Assembly (NCBI RefSeq): GCF_900107455.1
Contig: NZ_FNQB01000001.1
Location: 372,001-436,000 of the forward strand
DNA from: Asanoa ishikariensis
GTDB lineage: Bacteria > Actinomycetota > Actinomycetes > Mycobacteriales > Micromonosporaceae
Reading direction: 5' to 3'
Length of the DNA stretch: 64,000 nt
Shown here: piece by piece, positions 41,299 to 49,332 of the stretch
Position numbering within the stretch: the stretch's first letter is position 1
How the letters are laid out: every line of letters begins with the position of its first letter
Made by a program: the position numbers and the translations under genes
Notes under the pieces: generated by a model
The model's input: only the letters and a program-made list of their open reading frames with translations
Databases searched by the model: none
What the model was told of the DNA's origin: nothing

Positions 41299-41837
41299 GG
41301 CTGGTCCCGGTGCGCGATGCCGGAGTCGATCAGCCAGCGGCCGTCGGGATATCGACTCGCGGTCGCCGTCGCGACGTACCGCCCGGCCGCGTGACCGGGC
41401 ACCTTCTTCTTCGTCCGGGCGTCGACCATCGTGTAGCCGGTGGCGTCGATGCAGTCCTGGATCGAGACGGTCGCCGGCACGGAATCCAAGCTCACGGCGG
41501 TGACCCGCGGGTCGGAAATGAGTTTGCCGGTACGCATCGCGCCATGCTCCTTAATGTCACGAATAGTGGTCCGGACGCGGGTCAGCAGCGGATCGCCGAG
41601 GTATTTCTTCAGCTCCGGATAGTTCGGATCGGGAATTGTCTCGGCCTTTCTCGCGGCCGCGAGATAACCGGCGTACGCGTTGAGCGCGGACTTCGTCGCC
41701 GCGACCGTTTCGGGATTGGTCGCGGCTGCCGGTGCGTTGTCGAACGTGGCCGCCGATGGCGGCTCGGAACCGCAGGCGGCAAGGGCCGCCACAAGCGCGA
41801 CGGCGAGCGCGGCGCTCGCCGTTCGTGGTGTGGGCAC
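41292..41837 (-). CDS. Tad-locus lipoprotein, unknown function
   Basis: 181 residues from GTG 41837, chosen because GGGAGGA lies about 7 nt upstream and it puts the lipobox (LAACGS) near residue 22. After a short Ala/Thr linker the mature part (about 45-181) has two Cys (SIQDCIDATGY and the final DQPC) and an NTF2-like look: a helix pair then strands YVATATASRYPDGRWLI. First gene of the 12-gene Tad operon. Confidence 0.75.
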   Translation of the reverse strand: MPTPRTASAALAVALVAALAACGSEPPSAATFDNAPAAATNPETVAATKSALNAYAGYLAAARKAETIPDPNYPELKKYLGDPLLTRVRTTIRDIKEHGAMRTGKLISDPRVTAVSLDSVPATVSIQDCIDATGYTMVDARTKKKVPGHAAGRYVATATASRYPDGRWLIDSGIAHRDQPC

Positions 41838-42307
41838 GGTGCATCCTCCCTGCGTCGCCTGGGACCGTGGGGCGAAACTGGGCGTGGTAAGCCAAGGGTC
41901 GGACGATGATCCGACCACGTTTCACATTTATTAACTTGGATAGCTTGGGCGGCGGCGGGCCGCCTTTTCGGTCAGTAGTGCAACACCCGAGGGCCGAGCA
42001 TAGGCTGACGATCGCCGATGCAACAGAGGCGATCTGAAATAACACGTAGGGTCACGGAAGGATCAATGATGACGTCGTTATTGGGCTGGGCGCGGCACTC
42101 GGGTACGCGCATCCCGCGCTCCTTATCATGTGACGGACAACGTGTGCGATCCGCGTCGCGATATGCGCGAGACCGTCGGTTTGTGTCCGATTCACGGGCC
42201 GGTGGTTTGTCCACCGCTTCCCCTCGGCTCCGGCCGTTGTCGCGACCCGGGCGAAGATCCACGAATGCGATCATGGCGTTACTCTCCGTGTTGATTTGGC
42301 GGTTGGC
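41838..42307. promoter_or_regulatory. Divergent regulatory region of the Tad operon and prepilin peptidase
   Basis: 470 bp with no convincing gene and visibly lower GC than the flanks (for example TTCACATTTATTAACTTGG at 41921). GGTCGGA (41897-41903) and TCCGACC (41910-41916) form a 7-bp inverted repeat with a 6-bp spacer, about 60 bp before the Tad operon start; it could be an operator or leader hairpin. Short open frames here have atypical codon use and no ribosome sites. No clean -35/-10 pair could be fixed. Confidence 0.5.
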
Positions 42308-43054
42308 ATGACGCCGGATGCCCGGGTACGGACGGCGCCGAGTTGGCTACCCGCCGTGTTTTTGACGCCGCTGCTGCGGTGGCTGGCGCTGTGCCACTCG
42401 GTGCCGCCGGGGTCCCAGTGGCGACGTTCCTGCCCGACGTGTGAGGCGCCGGCGGGGTTCGGCGGGCCGCCGGGTGCGCTGCTGCCGCTGGGCCGATGTG
42501 GTGGCTGCCGCGGTCGGGTCGGGCCGCCGGCGTTCACAGTGGAGGTGCTGACGCTGCTCGCGCTCGCGGCCGGGCTCCTCGTGGTCCCGTTGCCGGTGCT
42601 GCCCGGTTATGCCTGGTGGGCGGCGTTCGCCGTACCCCTGGTGCTGGTCGATCTCGCCGTGCACCGGTTGCCGGACCGGTTGACGTTGCCCGCCGCGGCC
42701 GGCGTCGTCCTGCTGCTCGGCGTGGCCGCGGTGCCTGCCGGCTTCGACCGCTGGTGGCGGGCGGTGCTCGCCGGCTTGGCGGTCGCGCTCTTCTTCGCGT
42801 CGACGACGGTGGTGCTCGGCCGGCGCGGGTTCGGCCTCGGCGACGCGAAGCTCGCGCTGAGCTGCGCCGCGTTGCTCGGCTGGTTCGGCTGGGGATACGT
42901 GCTGCTCGGGCTCATGGCCGGCCTGGTCGCGTCGGCGCTGGTCAGCATCGCGTTGCTGATCGCCGGTCGGGTGCGCTGGTCGAGCAAACTGCCGTTCGGC
43001 CCGTTCCTGATCGCCGGCACGGTGGTGGCGCTTCTTGTCGTACCCGGGTCCTAG
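42308..43054 (+). CDS. A24 prepilin peptidase
   Basis: 248 residues from ATG 42308. Cytoplasmic N-terminal zinc-type Cys pairs CPTC (42, 45) and CGGC (64, 67), then about six membrane helices. The catalytic Asp residues are Asp115 in VDLAVHRLPDRL and Asp179 in GFGLGDAKL. It would cleave, and possibly methylate, the class III prepilins of the divergent Tad operon (TadE proteins and the pilin-like 75-mer). No ribosome site is obvious. Confidence 0.87.
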   Translation: MTPDARVRTAPSWLPAVFLTPLLRWLALCHSVPPGSQWRRSCPTCEAPAGFGGPPGALLPLGRCGGCRGRVGPPAFTVEVLTLLALAAGLLVVPLPVLPGYAWWAAFAVPLVLVDLAVHRLPDRLTLPAAAGVVLLLGVAAVPAGFDRWWRAVLAGLAVALFFASTTVVLGRRGFGLGDAKLALSCAALLGWFGWGYVLLGLMAGLVASALVSIALLIAGRVRWSSKLPFGPFLIAGTVVALLVVPGS

Positions 43055-43063
43055 CGTGTCCGT

Positions 43064-43420
43064 GTGGTCACCATCGATGACGTGCGACGGCTCGCCACCA
43101 CCCTGCCGCGGGCCTATGAGGTGCTGGTCCGCGACCGGGTCAAGTTCCGGGTCGGCAGCCTGGTCTTCCTATCCTTCTCACCCGACGAGACCGTGATGGG
43201 TTTCGGCTATCCCAAGGAAGAGCGGGTCGCGCTGGTCGAGGCCGAGCCCGACAAGTTCCTGATGCCGATCCCGTCCGACGAGCGCTACAACTGGGTCCGG
43301 GTCCGGCTGGCGGCGATCGACCAGACCGAGATGCGCGAGATCGTCCTCGACTCCTGGCGGATGTGCGTCCCCAAACGGGTGGCACGCGAGTTCCTGGAGG
43401 CCGACCTGGGAGCGAGCTAA
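43064..43420 (+). CDS. MmcQ/YjbR family protein
   Basis: 118 residues, GTG start. The MmcQ/YjbR fold is indicated by VTIDDVRRLATTLPRAYEV, KFRVGSLVFLSFSPDE, the central strand-loop ERVALVEAEPDKF and a C-terminal WRMCVPKRVAREFL. Family members are CyaY-like and described as possible DNA-binding proteins; the actual role is unknown. Confidence 0.85.
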   Translation: MVTIDDVRRLATTLPRAYEVLVRDRVKFRVGSLVFLSFSPDETVMGFGYPKEERVALVEAEPDKFLMPIPSDERYNWVRVRLAAIDQTEMREIVLDSWRMCVPKRVAREFLEADLGAS

Positions 43421-43430
43421 CGTCGCACGA

Positions 43431-44015
43431 GTGACAGCGGAGACGATGGTCGGGTTCGGCCGCAAGCAGGCGTGGTTGGCGATCCGTGGCCACGACCCCG
43501 GCGCGGTCGTCGAGGCCCTGGGCCTGCGCGACCTGGGTCCGGCACCGTGGCGCGAGGGGGTTGACCTGGCCCACCTCACCGACGACCGGCTGGCCGTCAC
43601 TCCGCCTTTGCCCGGGGCGCGCGACAACGACTGGATCCTGGTCGCCGGTCGCCGGCTCTTCACCATCCCGAGCACGGTCGAGGCGGTGGCGCTGTCCGTC
43701 GCGCTCGCCACGGAGGTGCAGTTCTTCGCCACCCACCGGGTCGGCGAGCAGCACCGCTGGGTGCGCGCGGTCGACGGGGTGCTGGTGCGAGCCTTCGACT
43801 TCGTCGGCGAGACGGGCGAGGTCACTGAGTGGCGCGGCGACCCGGACGACGCCGAGCGGTCGCTGGGCCTTCCGGAGACGGCGCCCGATCCGGACGACCT
43901 GCTCATAAGCGAAGACGACGTGACCAGGTTGGCGGGGCAGTGGAGCGTCGACCCGACCGCCCTGGGCGGCCGCCCGTCACCCGGTCCGCTGCACGTGGCC
44001 GCCGCGCCTGAGTGA
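43431..44015 (+). CDS. Conserved hypothetical protein
   Basis: 194 residues, GTG start, 10 bp after the MmcQ gene and probably cotranscribed. No signal peptide or membrane segment. It contains GRKQAWLAIRGHDPGAVVEALGLR near the N terminus and RWVRAVDGVLVRAFDFVGETGEV in the middle, resembling actinobacterial proteins of unknown function with a paired alpha/beta layout. No catalytic motif is apparent. Confidence 0.65.
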   Translation: MTAETMVGFGRKQAWLAIRGHDPGAVVEALGLRDLGPAPWREGVDLAHLTDDRLAVTPPLPGARDNDWILVAGRRLFTIPSTVEAVALSVALATEVQFFATHRVGEQHRWVRAVDGVLVRAFDFVGETGEVTEWRGDPDDAERSLGLPETAPDPDDLLISEDDVTRLAGQWSVDPTALGGRPSPGPLHVAAAPE

Positions 44016-44022
44016 CCTGACG

Positions 44023-44502
44023 GTGATCGCCTACGAGTGGCGCGGCGCGTTCACCAACGCCGAGGTCGAAGCGCTGCACGCGGCAGGCTTCGGCATCGTC
44101 CGCGACACCACGACGACCGCGGACCGTGCGACCCGCGCTGGCGCTGACGGCGGTCGGGTCGACGGCAGCGTCGGCCTCGGGCGATCGCCGGGCGGCTGGT
44201 GGGAGCGCGTACGCCGGCACAGTCTCGGGTGGGTCTGTGCGCGGCACGACGGTGTGCTGGTGGGGTTCGTCAACGTCGCGTGGGACGGCGGTGCTCATGC
44301 TTTCGTCCTGGACACCGTCGTGGCCGAGGGCTCCCGGCGCCAGGGCGTGGGCGCCCACCTGGTCCGCATCGCCGCGGACCAGGCCCGCGCCGCCGGTGTC
44401 GACTGGCTGCACGTCGACTTCGAGCCGCACCTGCGCGGCTTCTACCTCGACGCGTGCGGCTTCACCCCGACCGACGCCGGCCTGATCGCACTCACGGCTT
44501 AA
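44023..44502 (+). CDS. GNAT family N-acetyltransferase
   Basis: 159 residues, GTG start, 7 bp after the previous gene. GNAT core: VGFVNVAWDGGAHAFVLDTVVA, acetyl-CoA loop GSRRQGVGAHLVRIAADQAR, then WLHVDFEPHLRGFYLDACGF. The substrate is unknown. It overlaps the ALDH stop by 4 bp tail to tail. Confidence 0.87.
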   Translation: MIAYEWRGAFTNAEVEALHAAGFGIVRDTTTTADRATRAGADGGRVDGSVGLGRSPGGWWERVRRHSLGWVCARHDGVLVGFVNVAWDGGAHAFVLDTVVAEGSRRQGVGAHLVRIAADQARAAGVDWLHVDFEPHLRGFYLDACGFTPTDAGLIALTA

Positions 44503-45995
44503 AGGCGGAACTCCAGGTCCGGGCTGATCGTCTGGGTGTCCATCTGGGCCTTCTGGAGGCGCCCCGAGTAGTCCCAGTTCATCGACTGCCAGCGGGTGAA
44601 CTGGTCGAGCACCCACACGCCGGACTGCCGGGAACCGTTGCCAGATTTGCCGTTGCCGCCGAACGGCAGGTGCGCCTCGGCGCCCGAGGTGGAGTTGTTG
44701 ACGCTGACCATGCCGGCCGAGACGCCGGACCGGAACGCGAACGCCGACCGAGGGTCGTTGGTGTAGATCGACGACGAGAGGCCGTAGCCCGGCGCGTTGG
44801 CCAACTCGATCGCCTCGTCCAGGTCGCGGTAGGACATCACCCCGACGATCGGGCCGAAGGTCTCGGTGCGGAACAGCTCGTCGTCGGGACGGACGTCGGC
44901 TACCAGCGCCGGGTGATAGAACAGCCCGTCGGCCGGGTTGCCGGCGAAACCGGCCCGGGGGTTGTCGGCGGTGATTCGACCGATCGGGCCGAGCACGCGG
45001 TGGTGGTCGCCGATCCAGGTCAGGTATTCCTCGTAGCGCCGCGCGAAGCGGTCGGCCAGCATCGGTCCATAGAGGACGTCGTCGCGGGTCGGGTCGCCGA
45101 TCACCGCGTCCGCGAGGGCCTTGCCCAACGAGCCGACGAAGGACTCGTACACCGACTCGTGCACGATCGCCGTGCCCAGCGAGGTGCACCGCTGGCCGGC
45201 GGTGCCGAAGCCGCCGAACAGGGCGCCTTCGACGGCCAGCGACAGGTCGGCGTCGGGCGTGACCACCATCGGGTTCTTGCCGCCGAGCTCCAGGCAGGGC
45301 GTCTGGAGGTGGCGGCCGGTCAGCTCGCCGATCCGCGCACCCACGGCCGACGAGCCGGTGAAACCGACCTTGTCGACCAGCCCCGCGTCGAGCGCCGCTG
45401 ACAACCCCTCGAACGTGGCCTCGCCGTCCGCGTCGACCAACGAGAAGACACCGTCGGGCACGCCCGACCGCCGCACCAGGGCCGCCAGGGCGGCGGCGCT
45501 CGCGGACGCGTACTCGGCCGGCTTCCAGACGACGGCGTTGCCGCAGAGCAGGGCGGGCACCAGGTACCAGGACGGCACCGCGACCGGGAAGTTGCCGGCC
45601 GTGATGATCGCGGCCACGCCGACCGGCACCCGGAAGGTGAAGAGCTGCTTGTCGGGCATCTCGCTGGGCACGGTCTGCCCGTACAACCGGCGGCCCTCGC
45701 CGAGGAAGAAGTCGCAGGTGTCGATGATCTCCTGCACCTCGCCGCGGGCCTCGAGGATCGGCTTGCCGATCTCGCGCGTGACGAGTTGGGCGAGCGTCTC
45801 GAGGTTGGCCCGCACCAGCCGGCCCAGGTTGCCGATGACCTGACCGCGGACCGGAGCCGGGACCGCCGCCCAACCGCGCTGCGCGGCCCGGGCGGTGCGG
45901 CACGCGGCCACGAAGCCGGCGGCGTCGGTCAGCGGCACCTCGGCGACCACGTCGTCGAGCCGGGCGGGGTTGACCGAGCGGTAGGTCGTCGTCAT
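44499..45995 (-). CDS. NAD(P)-dependent aldehyde dehydrogenase (ALDH7-like)
   Basis: 498 residues. Catalytic Cys270 in GGFGTAGQRCTSLG, catalytic Glu236 in LELGGKNP, cofactor Lys158 in VVWKPAEY and GFTGSSAVGARI in the Rossmann part. TAGNFPVAVPSWYL and the GQRCTS context resemble alpha-aminoadipic semialdehyde/piperideine-6-carboxylate dehydrogenases, but the assignment rests on short motifs. It stands alone and its pathway is not given by the neighbours. Confidence 0.85.
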   Translation of the reverse strand: MTTTYRSVNPARLDDVVAEVPLTDAAGFVAACRTARAAQRGWAAVPAPVRGQVIGNLGRLVRANLETLAQLVTREIGKPILEARGEVQEIIDTCDFFLGEGRRLYGQTVPSEMPDKQLFTFRVPVGVAAIITAGNFPVAVPSWYLVPALLCGNAVVWKPAEYASASAAALAALVRRSGVPDGVFSLVDADGEATFEGLSAALDAGLVDKVGFTGSSAVGARIGELTGRHLQTPCLELGGKNPMVVTPDADLSLAVEGALFGGFGTAGQRCTSLGTAIVHESVYESFVGSLGKALADAVIGDPTRDDVLYGPMLADRFARRYEEYLTWIGDHHRVLGPIGRITADNPRAGFAGNPADGLFYHPALVADVRPDDELFRTETFGPIVGVMSYRDLDEAIELANAPGYGLSSSIYTNDPRSAFAFRSGVSAGMVSVNNSTSGAEAHLPFGGNGKSGNGSRQSGVWVLDQFTRWQSMNWDYSGRLQKAQMDTQTISPDLEFRL

Positions 45996-46004
45996 AACCC
46001 CACC

Positions 46005-46652
46005 CTACGGTTGGTACGCGGGCAGGTTGAGGCCGGCGCGGATCGCCTTCTGGATAGCGGCCGGCCCGGGCCGGGCGTCGACGGTGAGCACGTATTCCTT
46101 GCGGCGGAAGAGCTCCAGCACCGGCTCGGTCTTGCCGTAGTAGTCGCGCAGCCGGGCGGCGAGCGCCTCGGGGGTGTCGTCGTCGCGGGAGACGAGCTTG
46201 CCGCCGCACACGTCGCACTTGCCCTCGACCTCGGGGCGGTCCGAGATGAGGTTGTAGTCCATGCCGCAGGCGGCGCAGAGCCGGCGGCTGAGTACCCGCT
46301 TCTGCACCTCTTCGTCCGGCAGGTCGAGGTGGATCACGCCGTCGATGTCGTAGCTCTCCAGGAAGAACCCGGCCTGGCGGACGTTGCGGGGGAAGCCGTC
46401 GATGAGGAAGCCGTAGTTCCAGTCGTGCTGCTGCAACCGGTCCCGCACGATCGACTCGACCAGGTCATCGCTCACGAGCTCGCCGGCGGTCATCGTGCGG
46501 CGTACCAGGGCGCCGATCTTGGTGTGCTCCTGCACGTGCCGCCGCAGGATGTCGCCGACGCTGATGTGGGTCAGCTCGAAGTCGTGGCGCATGAGGGTGC
46601 ACTGGGTGCCTTTGCCGCTGCCCTGCACGCCCATGATCACGTACTTCCGCAT
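46005..46652 (-). CDS. Adenylate kinase with zinc-finger LID
   Basis: 215 residues from ATG 46652. P-loop GVQGSGKGT (about residues 8-16), then HISVGDILR (AMP site), GFLIDGFPRNVRQA and the LID domain with CAAC...CDVC zinc ligands. It makes ADP from ATP and AMP. The housekeeping adk of actinobacteria normally lies in the ribosomal-protein region, so this free-standing copy is probably a second adenylate or nucleoside monophosphate kinase. It is divergent from the epoxide hydrolase gene. Confidence 0.88.
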   Translation of the reverse strand: MRKYVIMGVQGSGKGTQCTLMRHDFELTHISVGDILRRHVQEHTKIGALVRRTMTAGELVSDDLVESIVRDRLQQHDWNYGFLIDGFPRNVRQAGFFLESYDIDGVIHLDLPDEEVQKRVLSRRLCAACGMDYNLISDRPEVEGKCDVCGGKLVSRDDDTPEALAARLRDYYGKTEPVLELFRRKEYVLTVDARPGPAAIQKAIRAGLNLPAYQP

Positions 46653-46709
46653 GCGAGAACAGTCGCATCCAGGCGCGGGCGGCGCCTTCAAATTCGATAG
46701 ATCCGGCTC

Positions 46710-46755
46710 TTGGAACGTACCGTTCCGTTCTGCTATGGTTAAGCGGAACGGAACG
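46710..46755 (+). promoter_or_regulatory. TetR-like operator and promoter before the epoxide hydrolase gene
   Basis: TTGGAA (46710-46715) and TATGGT (46734-46739) are 18 bp apart. GGAACG-TAC-CGTTCC (46712-46726) is a perfect inverted repeat over the -35 box. A second pair, CGTTCCGTTC (46721-46730) and GAACGGAACG (46746-46755), brackets the -10 box. GGAACG occurs three times and CGTTCC twice in all. This layout is typical of repression by a TetR-family protein; none is encoded within 15 kb. Confidence 0.75.
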
Positions 46756-46778
46756 CAACGCTCCGATGGAGGCCCCAG

Positions 46779-47918
46779 ATGAACCCGTACCGCGTCGACA
46801 TCCCCCAGGCCGACCTCGACGACCTGCGCGCCCGGCTGGCGGGGAGTCGTTGGCCGTTCGCCCTGCCCGGCGCCGAGTGGTCGCGTGGCGTGCCGGTCGA
46901 CTACCTGCGCGAGCTGGTCAGCTACTGGGCCGACGGCTACGACTGGCGCGCCGCGGAACGCCGGATCAACGAGTTCCCGCAGTTCACCACCGAGATCGAC
47001 GGTCAGCGCGTGCACTTCCTGCACGTCCGCTCGCCCGAGCCCGACGCGCTGCCTCTGGTGCTCAGCCACGGCTGGCCCGGCTCGATCGTCGAGTTCCTCG
47101 ACCTGATCGGCCCGCTGACCGACCCGCGGGCACACGGCGGCAACCCGGCCGACGCGTTCCACGTGGTGATCCCGTCGATCCCGGGCTTCGGCCTGTCCGG
47201 CCAGGTCACCGAGGCGGGCTGGGACAGCCGCCGGATCGCCGGCGCCTTCGCTGAGCTCATGCGGCGCCTGGGCTACTCGCGCTACGGCGCACAGGGCGGC
47301 GACTACGGTGCCTTCATCGCGCCGGACCTCGGGCGGGTCGACACCGACCACGTGGTCGGCATCCACGTCAACGCGGCCACGCTGGGCTTCATCCCGTTCG
47401 GCGAGGTGCCGGAGGAGGAGCAGGCCACGATGACCGACGCGGAACGGGTCCGGCTCGGCCGGCTGGCCAACTACATGCAGGACATGAACGGCTACTTCCA
47501 GATCCAGGCGACCCGACCGCAGACCCTGTCGTACGCGCTGGCTGACTCACCGGTGGGCCAACTCGCCTGGATCGTCGAGAAGTTCCAGGAGTGGACGCAC
47601 GGCGGCAAGCTGCCGGAGGACGTGATCGCCCGGGACGAGATCCTCACCAACGTGATGCTCTACTGGCTGACCAACACCGCCGGCACGTCGGCCAACCTCT
47701 ACTACGAGAGCATGCACAGCGGCAACTGGCCCACGCCGAGCGGCGTGCCGACCGGGGTCGCGGTCTTCGCGGAGGATGTGGCGATCCGCCGCTTCGCGGA
47801 GCAGACCAACAACATCACGCACTGGGCGGAGTACGACCGCGGCGGCCACTTCGCGGCCCTCGAGGCGCCGGACCTGTTCGTCGAGGACGTCCGCACGTTC
47901 TTCCGCACGGTCCGCTAG
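46779..47918 (+). CDS. Epoxide hydrolase (EHN domain, alpha/beta fold)
   Basis: 379 residues, ATG start with GGAGG 10 nt upstream. The N-terminal EHN domain (1-100) begins YRVDIPQADLDDLRARL and contains the substrate-entry segment. Oxyanion motif HGWPGS (97-102), nucleophile Asp175 in AQGGDYGAF, and catalytic His357 in RGGHFAALEAP. It hydrolyses epoxides to diols by the two-step ester mechanism; related actinobacterial enzymes take bulky or aromatic epoxides. Probably inducible through the operator at 46712. Confidence 0.92.
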   Translation: MNPYRVDIPQADLDDLRARLAGSRWPFALPGAEWSRGVPVDYLRELVSYWADGYDWRAAERRINEFPQFTTEIDGQRVHFLHVRSPEPDALPLVLSHGWPGSIVEFLDLIGPLTDPRAHGGNPADAFHVVIPSIPGFGLSGQVTEAGWDSRRIAGAFAELMRRLGYSRYGAQGGDYGAFIAPDLGRVDTDHVVGIHVNAATLGFIPFGEVPEEEQATMTDAERVRLGRLANYMQDMNGYFQIQATRPQTLSYALADSPVGQLAWIVEKFQEWTHGGKLPEDVIARDEILTNVMLYWLTNTAGTSANLYYESMHSGNWPTPSGVPTGVAVFAEDVAIRRFAEQTNNITHWAEYDRGGHFAALEAPDLFVEDVRTFFRTVR

Positions 47919-47932
47919 TCGTCCGCCCCTAC

Positions 47933-47961
47933 GCACCCGCACGCTTCCGGCGTGCGGGTGC
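47933..47961. terminator. Hairpin terminator between convergent genes
   Basis: GCACCCGCACGC (47933-47944) and GCGTGCGGGTGC (47950-47961) form a perfect 12-bp stem with a 5-nt loop, 15 bp after the epoxide hydrolase stop and just before the end of the convergent gene. Confidence 0.8.
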
Positions 47962-47976
47962 TGGCGCTTTGGTCGG

Positions 47977-48354
47977 CTAGTTGTCGGCGGTGCCGGCCAG
48001 GTCGCGGAGGTTGGCGGCGTCTTCCTCGCCCAGGCCGCGCAGGCTGTTGGAGCGGTGCTGCTCGGCCTGGTCATCGATCCACTTCGCGTGTGCTTCCCAG
48101 GCCGCCTGCTTGCTGGTGCCCAGCGCGGCGCCGATCTGCGACCACGAAGCGCCGGCCGCCCGGGCTGTGCGGACGCTGAGCTGCCGCCCATAGGCGGCCT
48201 TGCGGGCCAACACCTCACTGAGCGCGAGCAGTTCGAGCGTCTCTTCCCGACCGAGTGTCGGCTCGCCCAGCGCCTCCCAGGTGCGGAGAAGGTCGAAGCG
48301 GGCGGAGGCGGTCGCGAGCGTGTGTTCCTTCTCGAGCAGGTCGGGCGTCGTCAT
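47977..48354 (-). CDS. Small helix-turn-helix-like protein
   Basis: 125 residues, all helical. Residues about 62-95 (LSVRTARAAGASWSQIGAALGTSKQAAWEAHAKWI) look like a helix-turn-helix with the SWSQIGAALGTSKQA recognition pattern found in many small actinobacterial DNA-binding proteins. A target cannot be named. Confidence 0.68.
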   Translation of the reverse strand: MTTPDLLEKEHTLATASARFDLLRTWEALGEPTLGREETLELLALSEVLARKAAYGRQLSVRTARAAGASWSQIGAALGTSKQAAWEAHAKWIDDQAEQHRSNSLRGLGEEDAANLRDLAGTADN

Positions 48355-48385
48355 GACTCCACGTTGCCGTCAAGCCAGCCTGACG

Positions 48386-49003
48386 TCAACGGGTGTTCGC
48401 CGAGGGCGAAGCGGCCCGGGCGTCCAGTGCGGACGCCCGGGCACGCTCCTCGCCGACTCCGCGTGCGATCGATTCCGCGAGCGAGCGGAACGCCGGGTCG
48501 GCGCCGGAGTTCTGCTCGCCGGCGCAGAGTCGGGAGGTCTGGTCCAGGTGCGCGATCATCGCCGCCGCGAACCCGCGGTCGAAGGCGTTGCCGCTGGCGC
48601 TGGTCAGTGCGGCCCGCTGGGCCGCGGTGGGCATGCCGGGCATGTCGTGCTTCAGGTGCTCGTTCTCCGGAAGGGTGAGGCCGGTCGCGAGCTTGCGCAG
48701 GGATTCGAGCTCGGCGGTACGCGCGCGGCGGGCTACGGACGCGTAGAGCTGAACAGCCGGGTCCCCGCTGCGGCTCGGCACGAGGTCGAGCACCGGCAGC
48801 AGCCGCTCGTTCATCGCGATCAGCAACTGCAACCAGGCGATGTCGGTCGTGTTCGGACCGGACACGCCCGTGCCGTCCGCGGGCGGTGAGCTGGCCGCCG
48901 CGGTAGGCCCGCCCCCGCCGGAACGGTCCGGCTCAGAACAACCGACGGCACCGCCCAGGAGGACGAGGGTCGCGAGCGCGAGTACGCCACGGCGGCGGGT
49001 CAT
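48386..49003 (-). CDS. DUF305 family lipoprotein
   Basis: 205 residues. The signal peptide ends LLGGAVGCSEP, with the lipidated Cys near residue 22. The DUF305 core includes FDRGFAAAMIAHLDQTSRL (family pattern FxxxMIxHH, here His-Leu in place of His-His) and an earlier LQLLIAMNERLLPVL. HDMPGMP is Met/His rich as in copper-linked members, but the altered His pair leaves metal binding uncertain. Its start overlaps the stop of a 21-codon upstream frame. Confidence 0.78.
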   Translation of the reverse strand: MTRRRGVLALATLVLLGGAVGCSEPDRSGGGGPTAAASSPPADGTGVSGPNTTDIAWLQLLIAMNERLLPVLDLVPSRSGDPAVQLYASVARRARTAELESLRKLATGLTLPENEHLKHDMPGMPTAAQRAALTSASGNAFDRGFAAAMIAHLDQTSRLCAGEQNSGADPAFRSLAESIARGVGEERARASALDARAASPSANTR

Positions 49004-49065
49004 CGGTCAGCACCGCCCGAAGGGGCGAGTGACACGAGCGTGAGCGCGGCGCGGTGGCGGGTCAT
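49000..49065 (-). CDS. Short coupled ORF, probable remnant duplicate of the DUF305 signal peptide
   Basis: 21 codons from ATG 49065, which has GAGGAG 7 nt upstream, the best ribosome site near here. It reads MTRHRAALTLVSLAPSGGADR and its TGA overlaps the DUF305 start (ATGA). The peptide mirrors the DUF305 N terminus MTRRRGVLALATLVLLGGA. A partial 5' duplication is the simplest view, now perhaps serving as a translational leader. Confidence 0.5.
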   Translation of the reverse strand: MTRHRAALTLVSLAPSGGADR

Positions 49066-49130
49066 CGGTCGGCTCCTCGACGGGGACGGTCGTCGCTGAG
49101 AGATCTTGGTTCATCGATGAAATTATGCGA

Positions 49131-49261
49131 GAGAGCGCTCTCGCCAGAGGCCAGTTTGTGCGAGACTGCGATGCGTGTCAATCCCCGGAAAGCGCTCCCC
49201 GGGATATTGACGGAAGCCGAACTGAGGGTTCAAACTCAGAGCCGCTCGGAGAGCGCTCTCC
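49131..49261. promoter_or_regulatory. Three LacI-type operators upstream of the secreted beta-helix gene
   Basis: GAGAGCGCTCTC (49131-49142) and GGAGAGCGCTCTCC (49248-49261) are perfect palindromes, and GGAAAGCGCTCCCC (49187-49200) is an imperfect one. All share the AGCGCT core of the TGGGAGCGCTCCCA operator at 15651. Centre spacings are about 57 and 61 bp, suiting DNA looping by a LacI-type repressor. The leader region 49066-49332 otherwise holds no gene. Confidence 0.8.
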
Positions 49262-49332
49262 AAGCGCCAAGCGTCACGCCCCCGTCCCGGCGTGCATACC
49301 GCGCGCGCCGCCTATCCCCGTTAGGCAGGCAC

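Noticed and set aside
42018-42311. Short frames in the Tad/prepilin peptidase spacer as genes
   Set aside because: No ribosome sites, codon use unlike the neighbours and lower GC; better read as regulatory DNA.
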